Position numbers and translations under genes: made by a program. The notes beneath the pieces are model-generated. The model did no database searches. It was not told the DNA's origin and saw nothing but the letters and a program-made list of their open reading frames with translations. A stretch of DNA of 64,000 nt from JBDHDH01 sp039591615 (GTDB taxonomy: Bacteria > Gemmatimonadota > Gemmatimonadetes > Gemmatimonadales > GWC2-71-9), in the NCBI GenBank assembly GCA_039591615.1, contig JBDHDH010000003.1:50579-114578 (forward strand), read 5' to 3'. This document shows positions 16,633 to 25,010 of this stretch, piece after piece. How positions within the stretch are numbered: the first letter of the stretch is position 1; each line of letters begins with the position of its first letter.

Positions 16633-17297
16633 GCCGTTCGACCCCGTTCGACCTCACGTTTGCCGAGCTGGCCACGGCGCGCTTTCCGGTGATTCGAGAT
16701 GAAGCCGCGACGTCGCAAGCGGACCTCAGCGACCGGGCACGGTTCGCCAGGCTCCCATCAGTGCAACGAATTCTCGCCGACCTGGCCGACCCCGGCACCG
16801 TCGATGAGCGACCCGACGCCGCCGACGAGTACCTCACCAGCCTGTTCGTCGCATACCGCTTCTGGGAAGCGGGCCAGCATGTGATCGCGGTCGAACGTAG
16901 AGATTTGGAGCCACCACTGGACCCGACGCGAGTGCCGGCGCTTCCCCGAATCCCTCGCGGTGCCTGTTATCTGCAGCTCCCCGAGCACTGGATCTGGGCC
17001 CAGATCGATCCCGCAGCCCCTCACGAGCCGGTGGATGGCGTGTTCGTGACGCGATCCGAAGCACCTGGCGAGGTCACGGTCCTCGCGGTGCTCGGACTCC
17101 GGCCGGAGCGCGGAGGGTACAGCCAACTCGCCGTGCGGGTAACGCCCGCCCAGTTCGAGGTCGTCCCTCGAGAAGTCCGCTCGCCGCCGTTCGAGCCCGT
17201 GGTGGCGGGCGGCCGGGAAGCAGGTCTCAAGTCACTCGTCTCTGTGGCTGAGCTCCTGTTGCTGGTGCAACTCGCGCTCGCTCGAGCGGGCGAGTAG
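16629..17297 (+). CDS. Conserved hypothetical protein
   Basis: 222 residues, no family recognised. No signal peptide or membrane helix until a weakly hydrophobic C-terminal stretch (VSVAELLLLVQLALA). The middle holds an aromatic-rich segment (CYLQLPEHWIWAQIDPAAP) that could be a beta barrel. The 4-nt overlap with the hydrolase gene and only 16 bp to polX put it in a run of co-directed genes. Base use matches its neighbours, so it is probably a real gene. Confidence 0.65.
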   Translation: MSRSTPFDLTFAELATARFPVIRDEAATSQADLSDRARFARLPSVQRILADLADPGTVDERPDAADEYLTSLFVAYRFWEAGQHVIAVERRDLEPPLDPTRVPALPRIPRGACYLQLPEHWIWAQIDPAAPHEPVDGVFVTRSEAPGEVTVLAVLGLRPERGGYSQLAVRVTPAQFEVVPREVRSPPFEPVVAGGREAGLKSLVSVAELLLLVQLALARAGE

Positions 17298-17313
17298 GTT
17301 GACACCAGGACGT

Positions 17314-19041
17314 ATGGACAAGAAAGACGTCGCCAGCACGCTCGATGAGATCGCGGCCTACCTAGAACTGAAGGGTGAAGATCAGTTCCGCGTACGGGCA
17401 TATCAAACGGCGGCGCGCGCCATCGCTGCCTTTCAGGGAGACCTCGAAGAAGCTCTCACCAATGGCGAGCTCGCCGAACTCAAGGGAATCGGGCGGACAA
17501 CCCTCGACATCGTCGCCAACGTCTTGACCACCGGTACCTGTCCCTTGCTGGAGCGCCTGCGAGACGAGGTCCCGCATGGGCTGGTGGAGATGCTGCGCAT
17601 CCCAGGATTGGGGGTCACGAAAGTTCGGCAGATCTACGACACCCTTGGCGTCGATTCTCTAGGAGAGCTGGAGGAGGCAGCCAGGGAGGGCCGTCTCGCG
17701 AACCTGCCGCGATTCGGCCCACGCACCGCGCTGCGGATTCTGAAGGGGATCCAGTTCGTCCGACAGGTGAGTGAGTTTCGCCTTCTCCACCATGCCCGTC
17801 AGGAGGCTCGTGCCCTCGCTCGCGTACTGGCGGAGATACCCGGCGTGCGCCGTGCTGAGATCGCCGGGAGCGTTCGGAGATGGTGCGAGATCATTCGAGA
17901 TCTCGACTTCGTGGTGGAGCTGGAGGCCCCTCCCGGCAAGCTCGTCGACCGTTTGGGCACGGTGCCCGGCGTCCGGGAATTCGTCAGCAGGACGGACCGC
18001 ACGCTCACGTTGCGATTTGCCGGCGGCACGGTAGCCGACATCTACTGGGCGCAAGTCGGAGAGCTCGGATTCCAGCTGCTCAGGGCAACCGGGGCGCAAG
18101 CGCACCTGGCAGTCCTGAAGCGGCGGGCCGCGACCCTGGGGCTCGAATGGACGGATACCGGTCTCCTGCGTGACGGCACCGTCCTCGCCATCCCCGAGGA
18201 AACAGACGTCTATCGAGCTCTGGATTTGCCCTACATTCCACCGGAGCTGAGGGAGGGCACGGACGAAGTCGATGCGGCAATCACCGGCCGCCTCCCGACA
18301 CTCATCCAGCGTGAGGACCTCCAGGGGTTTCTCCACTGTCACTCGGATTACTCGGATGGTGGAAGCACCGTCCCCGAATGGGCTGCAGCGTGTCGCGCGG
18401 CCGGATACACCTACATGGGCGTCACCGACCACAGTCAGGCCGCGGCCTATGCCGGCGGCCTCGCCGCCGAGGAGATCGCCGACCAGCATGCCGAGATCGA
18501 CGCAGCCAACCGCGCCCACGCCGACTTTCGCGTCCTGAAGGGCGTCGAAGCGGACATTTTGGGGGATGGCACGCTCGATTACACAACCGCCGTCCGAGCC
18601 ACCTTCGACTTCATTATCGCGTCCGTGCACACGCGATACGGAATGAACGAAGGGGAAATGACCGACCGGATTCTCTCCGCCATGGACGACCCTTCCATGG
18701 CGATCCTGGGACACCCAACGGGAAGGTTGCTCCTGTCGCGCGATCCCTACCCCATCGATCTCGATGCGGTGTTCGAGAAGGCCGCCTCGTGCGGGATCGC
18801 GCTGGAGATCAATGCCGATCCCCAACGCCTGGATCTCGACTGGCGTACCGTTCGTCGCGCTACCGACAAGGGCGTGACCATTTCGATCGGCGCCGACGCC
18901 CACAGTATCGCGGGAATGGAAAACATGGACCTGGGAATCGGGATCGCCCGCAAGGGATGGCTCACCCGCGAGCGTGTGCTCAACGCCTGGCCCCTCGAGG
19001 ACTTCCTCGACTACGTCGACCGGAGGAGATCGGCCAGATGA
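17314..19041 (+). CDS. polX: DNA polymerase X with PHP domain
   Basis: 575 residues, the usual size for bacterial PolX. The N-terminal 8-kDa-like HhH region (LKGIGRTTLDIVANVLT, IPGLGVTKVRQI) is followed by the nucleotidyltransferase palm with GSVRRWCEIIRDLDF, where the two Asp carry the metal ions. The C-terminal third is a PHP domain opening with FLHCHSDYSDG and containing GVTDHSQ and ADAHSIAGM metal-binding segments; in related enzymes it gives 3'-5' exonuclease and AP-site activity. Start ATG 17314 follows CAGGA. It overlaps nth by 4 nt, forming a base-excision repair pair. Confidence 0.93.
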   Translation: MDKKDVASTLDEIAAYLELKGEDQFRVRAYQTAARAIAAFQGDLEEALTNGELAELKGIGRTTLDIVANVLTTGTCPLLERLRDEVPHGLVEMLRIPGLGVTKVRQIYDTLGVDSLGELEEAAREGRLANLPRFGPRTALRILKGIQFVRQVSEFRLLHHARQEARALARVLAEIPGVRRAEIAGSVRRWCEIIRDLDFVVELEAPPGKLVDRLGTVPGVREFVSRTDRTLTLRFAGGTVADIYWAQVGELGFQLLRATGAQAHLAVLKRRAATLGLEWTDTGLLRDGTVLAIPEETDVYRALDLPYIPPELREGTDEVDAAITGRLPTLIQREDLQGFLHCHSDYSDGGSTVPEWAAACRAAGYTYMGVTDHSQAAAYAGGLAAEEIADQHAEIDAANRAHADFRVLKGVEADILGDGTLDYTTAVRATFDFIIASVHTRYGMNEGEMTDRILSAMDDPSMAILGHPTGRLLLSRDPYPIDLDAVFEKAASCGIALEINADPQRLDLDWRTVRRATDKGVTISIGADAHSIAGMENMDLGIGIARKGWLTRERVLNAWPLEDFLDYVDRRRSAR

Positions 19042-19733
19042 CCAAGCGGGCGCAACGCCGTTCGCCGACGTCGAAACGCACTGCCCGACCCAGCGGCCGC
19101 GGGAGCGCCAAGCAGCGGATCGGGCCCATCATCGACAACCTCAAGAAACAGTACCCGAACGCGAAGTGCGCCCTGCACCACCGCAATCCCCTCGAACTCC
19201 TCATCGCCACGATTCTCAGCGCACAATGCACGGATACGCGCGTCAACATAGTGACCAAGGATCTCTTCACGAGGTACCGGACCGCGGAAGACTACGCGAA
19301 CGCTGATCCGGAGGAGTTCGCGCTGGAGATCAAATCAACGGGTTTCTTTCGCAACAAGACGAAGTCGATCCTTGGCATGGCCCGAGCCTTGGTGGACAAC
19401 CACGACGGAATGGTCCCGGCCTCGATGGATGAGCTGGTGGAGATGCCAGGCGTGGGACGAAAGACCGCCAATGTCGTTCTCGGTAATGCGTTCGATGCCA
19501 ACGAAGGGGTGGTGGTGGATACCCACGTGAAGCGTATCGCCAACCGGCTCCAGCTCACGAACCACGCTGACCCCGAGAAGATCGAGCGAGATCTCGTGAG
19601 ACTCGTTCCCCAACCAGAATGGACTCTGTTTTCCCACCTCCTGATCTTTCACGGTCGGCAAATCTGTCTTGCGCGGAAACCGAAATGCGAGATCTGTCCG
19701 GTGAACACTCTGTGTCCGACATCCTCCGCGTGA
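19038..19733 (+). CDS. nth: Endonuclease III (DNA glycosylase/AP lyase)
   Basis: 231 residues. Removes oxidised pyrimidines and nicks the resulting abasic site. The helix-hairpin-helix MPGVGRKTANVV carries catalytic Lys142, and catalytic Asp161 sits in VVVDTHVKR. The C terminus has the [4Fe-4S] cluster pattern C-x6-C-x2-C-x5-C (Cys210, 217, 220, 226). A basic N-terminal extension of about 24 residues precedes the core. GGAGGAG lies upstream of ATG 19038, which overlaps the polX stop (ATGA), so both repair enzymes are made together. Confidence 0.95.
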   Translation: MTKRAQRRSPTSKRTARPSGRGSAKQRIGPIIDNLKKQYPNAKCALHHRNPLELLIATILSAQCTDTRVNIVTKDLFTRYRTAEDYANADPEEFALEIKSTGFFRNKTKSILGMARALVDNHDGMVPASMDELVEMPGVGRKTANVVLGNAFDANEGVVVDTHVKRIANRLQLTNHADPEKIERDLVRLVPQPEWTLFSHLLIFHGRQICLARKPKCEICPVNTLCPTSSA

Positions 19734-19755
19734 GCGCTCGGCAAGCCAGCGTCCC

Positions 19756-20172
19756 ATGAAGATCGACTTCGCCGTCGCCTGTGACTACGCCGTCGTCGAC
19801 CAGTACGGCAAGCTCTCCGTCATGGGCATCTTCCAGCACATCTGGGTGACACAGTTCCCCGCCGTCCATCGGCGACTGTACCTCGTCATTCGCCTGAAGG
19901 GCACCCGCACCGAGGTAGGCGAACACCCGGTGCGCATTCGCCTTCGAGACGAGGAGGGGCAGGACGTCTTGAGCGGCCACGGTAAGGTGAGCTTCTCCGA
20001 GCCTCCGGCGGGAGTACTGGAAATCGAGGCTGGAGCGGTGCTCGTGTTCGACATCCCGTTCGAACGCGCTGGACGATACCACTTTGAAATCACCGTAGAC
20101 CAGGACGTACAGACCGAAGTCCCCATCACCGTGACGCAACGTTCTAGTTCACACGAGCCTGAAGTCGCCTGA
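19756..20172 (+). CDS. Conserved protein of unknown function, DUF6941-like
   Basis: 138 residues. The opening MKIDFAVACDYAVVDQYGKL and SVMGIFQHIW resemble a small conserved family of unknown role (DUF6941, named from memory). Alternating hydrophobic strands and GRYHFEITVD near the C terminus suggest a beta sandwich. No signal peptide. It ends inside the 3' end of the convergent TPR gene (29 bp overlap). Confidence 0.7.
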   Translation: MKIDFAVACDYAVVDQYGKLSVMGIFQHIWVTQFPAVHRRLYLVIRLKGTRTEVGEHPVRIRLRDEEGQDVLSGHGKVSFSEPPAGVLEIEAGAVLVFDIPFERAGRYHFEITVDQDVQTEVPITVTQRSSSHEPEVA

Positions 20173-20620
20173 TGGCTGACGTGACGGGAGGGTAGTCGGG
20201 CATCTTTTCCGATGCCAGCGTGAGTTCTGCGAGGGCTGCGAGCAGATCGCCGCGCCGTTCGTAGATGCGGCCGAGGTTGACATGAGGAAAATGGGGTGCT
20301 TCATAACGCGGAGCGTCGATGGCCCGATGGAACCATGAGATGGCCTCGTCCTCCCGACCCAACTGCACCAGGTACGCGCCGATATCGTTGTACGGATTGC
20401 CAAGTGTAGGGTCCACGGCGATGGCGCGCCTGCACTCGAGAATCGCTTCGTCGTAGCGGCGCTGCACACCGTAGACCCACCCCAGGAAGGTGTGAGCCTC
20501 CGCTGTCGGCGACTCGGCGATGGACGCCTGGTACAGACCGATGGCATCATCGAGGTCCCCGACGCGTTGGCACTCATACGCGTGCTCGAATAGCTTGAGC
20601 GCCCGCTCTCGGTCACCCAT
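20144..20620 (-). CDS. Tetratricopeptide repeat protein
   Basis: 158 residues holding about four TPR units: ALKLFEHAYECQRVGDLDDA, FLGWVYGVQRRYDEAI, GAYLVQLGREDEAISWF and NLGRIYERRGDLLAALAEL. The repeats fill the protein, with no signal or catalytic domain, so it is a helical adaptor of unknown partner. It is divergent from the GT39 gene and convergent with the unknown gene at 19756. Confidence 0.85.
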   Translation of the reverse strand: MGDRERALKLFEHAYECQRVGDLDDAIGLYQASIAESPTAEAHTFLGWVYGVQRRYDEAILECRRAIAVDPTLGNPYNDIGAYLVQLGREDEAISWFHRAIDAPRYEAPHFPHVNLGRIYERRGDLLAALAELTLASEKMPDYPPVTSAIRRLQARVN

Positions 20621-20654
20621 ACTTCTCGGAGACTATAGCTTCCGTTCACTCCCA

Positions 20655-22580
20655 GTGGCAACGTCCCCATTCATCCGGTGGTTCCTACTAGCGGCCGCCC
20701 TCGTCCTCTTCGGCCTGAGCTTCGACCTCGGCGGCTACCCCCTGCTGGATCCCGACGAGGGGCGAAATGCGGAGGTAGCTCGGGAGATGGCTGTGACGAA
20801 CGATTATGTGCTGCCACGTCTGAACGGGCTGCCCTACCTCGACAAACCGGTCCTGTATTTCGCCGCAGCGGCCCTTTCCATGGAGCTCTTCGGCCCGAAC
20901 ATTGTCGCTGCCCGTTTGACGTCTCTCGTCTTCACCGTATGCACTCTGATTCTCATTTGCTGGTTCGGTTCCAGACGCTTCGGTCGTGAGGCAGGCCTCG
21001 TCGCCGCCGTCGCCACCGCGACAGCCCCCCTCACCCTGGCCTACGCCCGTACGGTGATCTTCGACAGTGCACTCACGTTTTTCGTTGTCCTCGCGCTGGT
21101 GGCATTCTACGAATCGATCGAGCGGGCGACGCCACGACCGACCGGCGCGACAGGCGATGATTCGGCGAAGCGACTGTCCTGGGAAGGCACCGGAGGGGTC
21201 ACGGACGGTCCGGTCTTTCCCCTTTCGAGCAACGGGCTGCGAGGGAGTGGCGAGTGGTGGCGGCTGTTGGCGTGGGGGGCACTCGCCTTCGGCGTGCTCA
21301 CCAAAGGCCCAGTCGCCCTCGCGCTGCCGCTCATGGTCGTCGTGCCCTATGCCGCAGTGCGGCGGGCGTGGCGGGGACTCGCCGATCTGGTGTCCGTCCT
21401 GCTCTTCATCGCGCTGCTCGGCCCCTGGCTCCTCGCCGTGTCACGCGAGATACCCGAGTTCTTGGAATATGCCCTCGTCACGGAGACTGCCCTTCGAATC
21501 GCCACCGACGAACTGCACCGCACTGAGCCCTTCTGGTACTTCTTCGCCATCCTCCCCGCCGCGGCGCTGCCCTGGAGTGTCGTCGTACTCGGTGGCTGGC
21601 GTGAGCTCAAGTCCCTGGGCCGCGGGAAGCTCCGTGGGTCGCAACTGCTCTTTCTCATTCTCTGGATTGTCGTTCCGCTTGCATTCTTCACCCTCTCGCA
21701 ATCCAAGCGGCCGCAATATGTGCTGCCGCTCGTGCCCGCCATCGCCCTGTTTGTGGGGGTGCTCTGGACTGCGCGGCCCGACCGGCTGCCCGGTGTTCGT
21801 GCCGCCGCGATGTTCCTCGGAGTCCTTGGGATCACCCTGCTCCTCGGGCGCGGTCGCATCTCAGACATCGTCGCGGCAACCCCGCTCATTGCCGCCACGA
21901 TTCCTGGAACGGCGATCGGCTTGGGCATCGCGTGTCTCGTAGCAACTGTCGGCACTTGGTTCGGTGCCGAGCGTGCCGGCCTCGCGTTGGCTAGCTTGTG
22001 CGTCCCGATGGCAGCGATTCCCCTGGTGAGCCGCTCCCTCATGGATGAGGTTGGGCGGGAGCGGTCCGCGCGGGACTTGGCGGTTGCCATCGAGCAAGTC
22101 ATCACGCCCGAGACCGAGGTCGTCGGGATCCACGCCTTTCCTCTCTCTCTTCCGTTCTACTTGCGGCGAACGCTCACCCTCGCGCCATCGGACGGGCACG
22201 AACTGACTAGTAACTACCTGGCACGGCACCTGAATCGGTGGAGACGCGTTCGAGGGACCACCCTACGGCCCCCCACGTGGTGGCGTGACGCCCTCCGGCT
22301 GTGCCAGCGTCCCCGCGTCTTCGTCGTGCAGAGCGAGGATGCGGCATCGCGGGCCCTCCTCGAGACGGCCCTCCCTCCCCTGATCGACACCGGACGGTAC
22401 GCGGGGTACGGACCCTGTGGCCCCGCCAGCCTGGCCGGCCGAACGGGGCTCGATCTCCAGGCGGGACTGGCCCGTCAGCCACCGGCGATTCAGCTGAAAC
22501 GGCCAACCGTGAATCGCGGCTGCCCGGCTGGGAGCGTGGGAGGTGGTGCGTGCGAGGGAAGCGGCCGACGAGGGCGATAA
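20655..22580 (+). CDS. GT39-family membrane glycosyltransferase (ArnT/PMT-like)
   Basis: About 641 residues from GTG 20655 (VATSPFIRWF). Polytopic: an N-terminal helix, then the luminal loop motif LLDPDEGRNAEVAREM, matching the Asp-Glu catalytic loop of the GT39/ArnT superfamily, which moves a sugar from a polyprenyl phosphate onto protein or lipid A. Hydrophobic helices continue to about residue 480, followed by a soluble C-terminal part. The last 50 residues are Gly/Arg-rich and of low complexity. The start is uncertain because no clear ribosome site is seen. The stop lies 2 nt before asnB. Confidence 0.82.
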   Translation: MATSPFIRWFLLAAALVLFGLSFDLGGYPLLDPDEGRNAEVAREMAVTNDYVLPRLNGLPYLDKPVLYFAAAALSMELFGPNIVAARLTSLVFTVCTLILICWFGSRRFGREAGLVAAVATATAPLTLAYARTVIFDSALTFFVVLALVAFYESIERATPRPTGATGDDSAKRLSWEGTGGVTDGPVFPLSSNGLRGSGEWWRLLAWGALAFGVLTKGPVALALPLMVVVPYAAVRRAWRGLADLVSVLLFIALLGPWLLAVSREIPEFLEYALVTETALRIATDELHRTEPFWYFFAILPAAALPWSVVVLGGWRELKSLGRGKLRGSQLLFLILWIVVPLAFFTLSQSKRPQYVLPLVPAIALFVGVLWTARPDRLPGVRAAAMFLGVLGITLLLGRGRISDIVAATPLIAATIPGTAIGLGIACLVATVGTWFGAERAGLALASLCVPMAAIPLVSRSLMDEVGRERSARDLAVAIEQVITPETEVVGIHAFPLSLPFYLRRTLTLAPSDGHELTSNYLARHLNRWRRVRGTTLRPPTWWRDALRLCQRPRVFVVQSEDAASRALLETALPPLIDTGRYAGYGPCGPASLAGRTGLDLQAGLARQPPAIQLKRPTVNRGCPAGSVGGGACEGSGRRGR

Positions 22581-22582
22581 TC

Positions 22583-24430
22583 GTGTGCGGCATCTTTGGG
22601 GCGGTACGGTTCGGCAACATGCCTGTGCGGGAAGGTCATCTACTCGATGGCATGGGCGATCTCCTCCGTCATCGTGGTCCGGACGGGGCCGGCGTGCTGC
22701 GAAGCGACCAGGCCGTCCTGGGGGCCCGCCGACTCCGTGTGCGGGATCCACGAACCCTCGGAGATCAACCGTTCAGAGACCCAGCCGGCCGTTTTTGGGT
22801 CGCCTGCAACGGCGAGATCTACAACGCCGACCGACTACGTGACCGCTACCGGGAGTTCCCGTTTCGATCACGGTCGGACGTCGAACCCATCGTTCCGCTC
22901 GTGCTCCATCACGGCGTACCTGGAATCGCGCAGCTCGATGGCATGTTTGCGCTGGTCGTCTGGGACGTGTGCCAACAACGGCTGATCCTCGCCCGAGACA
23001 GGGCTGGTGAGAAACCTCTGTTCTACGGCCGCCTCCAGGACGAGATCTGGTTTGCCTCTGAGATCCAAGCCCTGCTGGGACATCCGGGCATCTCTCAGGC
23101 GCTGGACCCCGAAGCCCTCGATGACCTTCTGACTGTCGGGTACATCCTCGAGCCGAAGACCATGTTTGCGGGGATCAAGAAGGTTCCGGCCGGCACCGTG
23201 CTGGTGATGGCGGCGGAGGGGGACGAGGTCGAGCGGTACTGGCCGCCACCGCCGGTTGAAGATCTCGCGTGCTCGGAGCCCGCCGCGACGCGCAGGCTGG
23301 ATAGCCTCCTCCAGCACGCCGTGGCGAAGCAACTCGTCGCCGACGTTCCGGTCGGCATCTTTACCAGCGGCGGTGTCGACTCCTCTCTACTCGCGGCCAT
23401 GGCCGCCGAGGCACTCGGACCGCAACCGCTGCGTCTGTTCTCGGTCGGCTTTCGAGCCCCGTCGTACGACGAAACAGCGCCCGCAGCCCGGGTGGCCAGG
23501 TACCTGGGCCTCAGTCATGTCGTCGTGCAAGCAGGGCCGCACGAGCTTCGGGAGGCCCTGGCTACGCTCATCGACACCATCGCGGAGCCCATCGCCGACC
23601 CTGCCGTGCTCCCGACCTACTTGCTGGCCCGGCGGGCGCGCGATGAGGTCACCGTCGTGCTGAGCGGGGAAGGCGCCGACGAGCTGTTTGGGGGATATCC
23701 CACCTACCTCGGGCACCGGCTCGCGAACGCTTTTGCGACGCTCCCACTCCCCGTGCGAGCGGCCATCCGTGGGCTCGCCGACGCTATGCCCGTTTCCCAG
23801 CGCAAGGTCTCAACCGGATTCCTGTTGAAGCGTTTCGTGTCCGCCGCCGAGCGTGACTGGTTCGATCGTCACATCCACTGGTTCGGAACCGGGATGCCTG
23901 ATTCCGCCCGACGAGAACGCTGGGTGAGCAGCCACCGCCCACTGGTGGCGGCCAGATCGGGAGACTTGCTTTCGGACGTCATGCTGCTGGATTACCGGAC
24001 GTACCTGAGGGATGGACTGCTCGTAAAGCTGGATCGAGCGGCGATGCTGGCGTCATTGGAAACCCGGGCGCCGTATCTCGACAGGGACGTCACGCGGTTT
24101 GCGTTGGGCCTGCACTCCCGCCTCAAGGTTCGTGGATGGACGACCAAGTGGATTCTCAAGGAGGTCGCTCGGCGGTGGCTCCCCACAGCGGTCGTCAAGC
24201 GGCGAAAGCGAGGGCTCAGCGTGCCGGTCGCGGCCTGGCTCAACGGTGAGCTCCGGAGCGAGGTCGACCGCCTGCTCGATCCCCGACGGATGGCCTGCCG
24301 GGGGGTGTTGCAGCCGCGGCTCGTTCAGCAGCTTCTTGCTGAGCACCGCAGCGGTCGCGCCGATCACGCGCGGGCGCTGTGGCCACTCGTCGTCTTCGAA
24401 CTCTGGCACGAACGGTGGCTAGGAGGTTGA
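22583..24430 (+). CDS. asnB: Asparagine synthase (glutamine-hydrolysing)
   Basis: 615 residues. GTG 22583 is the right start because it leaves Cys2 (CGIFGAV) as the N-terminal nucleophile after methionine removal; GAGGG lies 8 nt upstream. The glutaminase domain has RHRGPDG and CNGEIYN. The synthetase domain has the PP-loop SGGVDSS and EGADELFGGYP, with SLETRAPYLDRD and the late WILKEVARRWLP segment typical of AsnB family members. It makes asparagine, or amidates a sugar or peptide in cell-surface clusters; sitting directly after a GT39 gene leaves both open. Confidence 0.92.
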   Translation: MCGIFGAVRFGNMPVREGHLLDGMGDLLRHRGPDGAGVLRSDQAVLGARRLRVRDPRTLGDQPFRDPAGRFWVACNGEIYNADRLRDRYREFPFRSRSDVEPIVPLVLHHGVPGIAQLDGMFALVVWDVCQQRLILARDRAGEKPLFYGRLQDEIWFASEIQALLGHPGISQALDPEALDDLLTVGYILEPKTMFAGIKKVPAGTVLVMAAEGDEVERYWPPPPVEDLACSEPAATRRLDSLLQHAVAKQLVADVPVGIFTSGGVDSSLLAAMAAEALGPQPLRLFSVGFRAPSYDETAPAARVARYLGLSHVVVQAGPHELREALATLIDTIAEPIADPAVLPTYLLARRARDEVTVVLSGEGADELFGGYPTYLGHRLANAFATLPLPVRAAIRGLADAMPVSQRKVSTGFLLKRFVSAAERDWFDRHIHWFGTGMPDSARRERWVSSHRPLVAARSGDLLSDVMLLDYRTYLRDGLLVKLDRAAMLASLETRAPYLDRDVTRFALGLHSRLKVRGWTTKWILKEVARRWLPTAVVKRRKRGLSVPVAAWLNGELRSEVDRLLDPRRMACRGVLQPRLVQQLLAEHRSGRADHARALWPLVVFELWHERWLGG

Positions 24431-24434
24431 CACG

Positions 24435-25010
24435 ATGACACGGGACGAAGCCCTGGCCCTCATGCACGAATACACCGAGTCGGATGCATTGCGAAAGCAC
24501 ATGTATGCGGTGGAAGCCGCAATGCGTGCCTATGCGAAACAGTACGGGGAAGACCAGGACGAATGGGGAATCGTGGGCCTGCTGCACGACTTCGACTACG
24601 AACGGCATCCCAATGATGATCATCATCCGACCGAGGGCCACCCGTCATTTGGAGTAGGCCTTCTGAGGGAGCGGGAGCTTCCCGAGCCCATGTGCCAGGC
24701 GATCCTCGGTCATGCCAGTTACACCGGTGTCGAGAGAGAATCCCTCATGGCGAGAGCGCTCTTCGCGGTCGACGAGCTCTGTGGGTTTCTCGTCGCGTGC
24801 GCCCTGGTTCGGCCCTCCAGGAGCCTCAGAGATCTCGAGGTGAAGAGCGTCAAGAAGAAACTCAAGGACAAGGCGTTCGCCCGTGGGGTCAACAGGGAGG
24901 AAGTCAAGCAGGGTGCCTCGGAACTGGATGTGCCTCTCGACGATCACGTGCGATTCGTCATCGAGTCGCTACGACCGGTAGAAGAGACCTTGGGCCTCGG
25001 GTCACCGTGA
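24435..25010 (+). CDS. HD-domain hydrolase
   Basis: 191 residues. Metal-binding HD superfamily motifs: His in DALRKHMYAVEAAM, the HD pair in GLLHDFDYE and further His residues in the DDHHPTEGH stretch and at LGHASYTG. The C-terminal segment (KKLKDKAFARGVNREEV) is highly charged. Substrate is unknown; family members act on phosphate esters or nucleotides. It is 4 nt after asnB and overlaps the next gene by GTGA. Confidence 0.85.
   Translation: MTRDEALALMHEYTESDALRKHMYAVEAAMRAYAKQYGEDQDEWGIVGLLHDFDYERHPNDDHHPTEGHPSFGVGLLRERELPEPMCQAILGHASYTGVERESLMARALFAVDELCGFLVACALVRPSRSLRDLEVKSVKKKLKDKAFARGVNREEVKQGASELDVPLDDHVRFVIESLRPVEETLGLGSP

Noticed and set aside
17659..18903. 414-codon minus-strand frame opposite polX
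   Set aside because: polX has all its motifs in the other strand; this frame is a codon-bias shadow.
18378..19037. N-terminal extension of the endonuclease III frame
   Set aside because: It runs inside polX in another frame and is Arg-rich; ATG 19038 has a ribosome site and ATGA coupling.
24692..25006. N-terminal extension of the phospholipase D-like frame
   Set aside because: It overlaps the well-supported HD gene in another frame; GTG 25007 with a 4-nt overlap is the better start.
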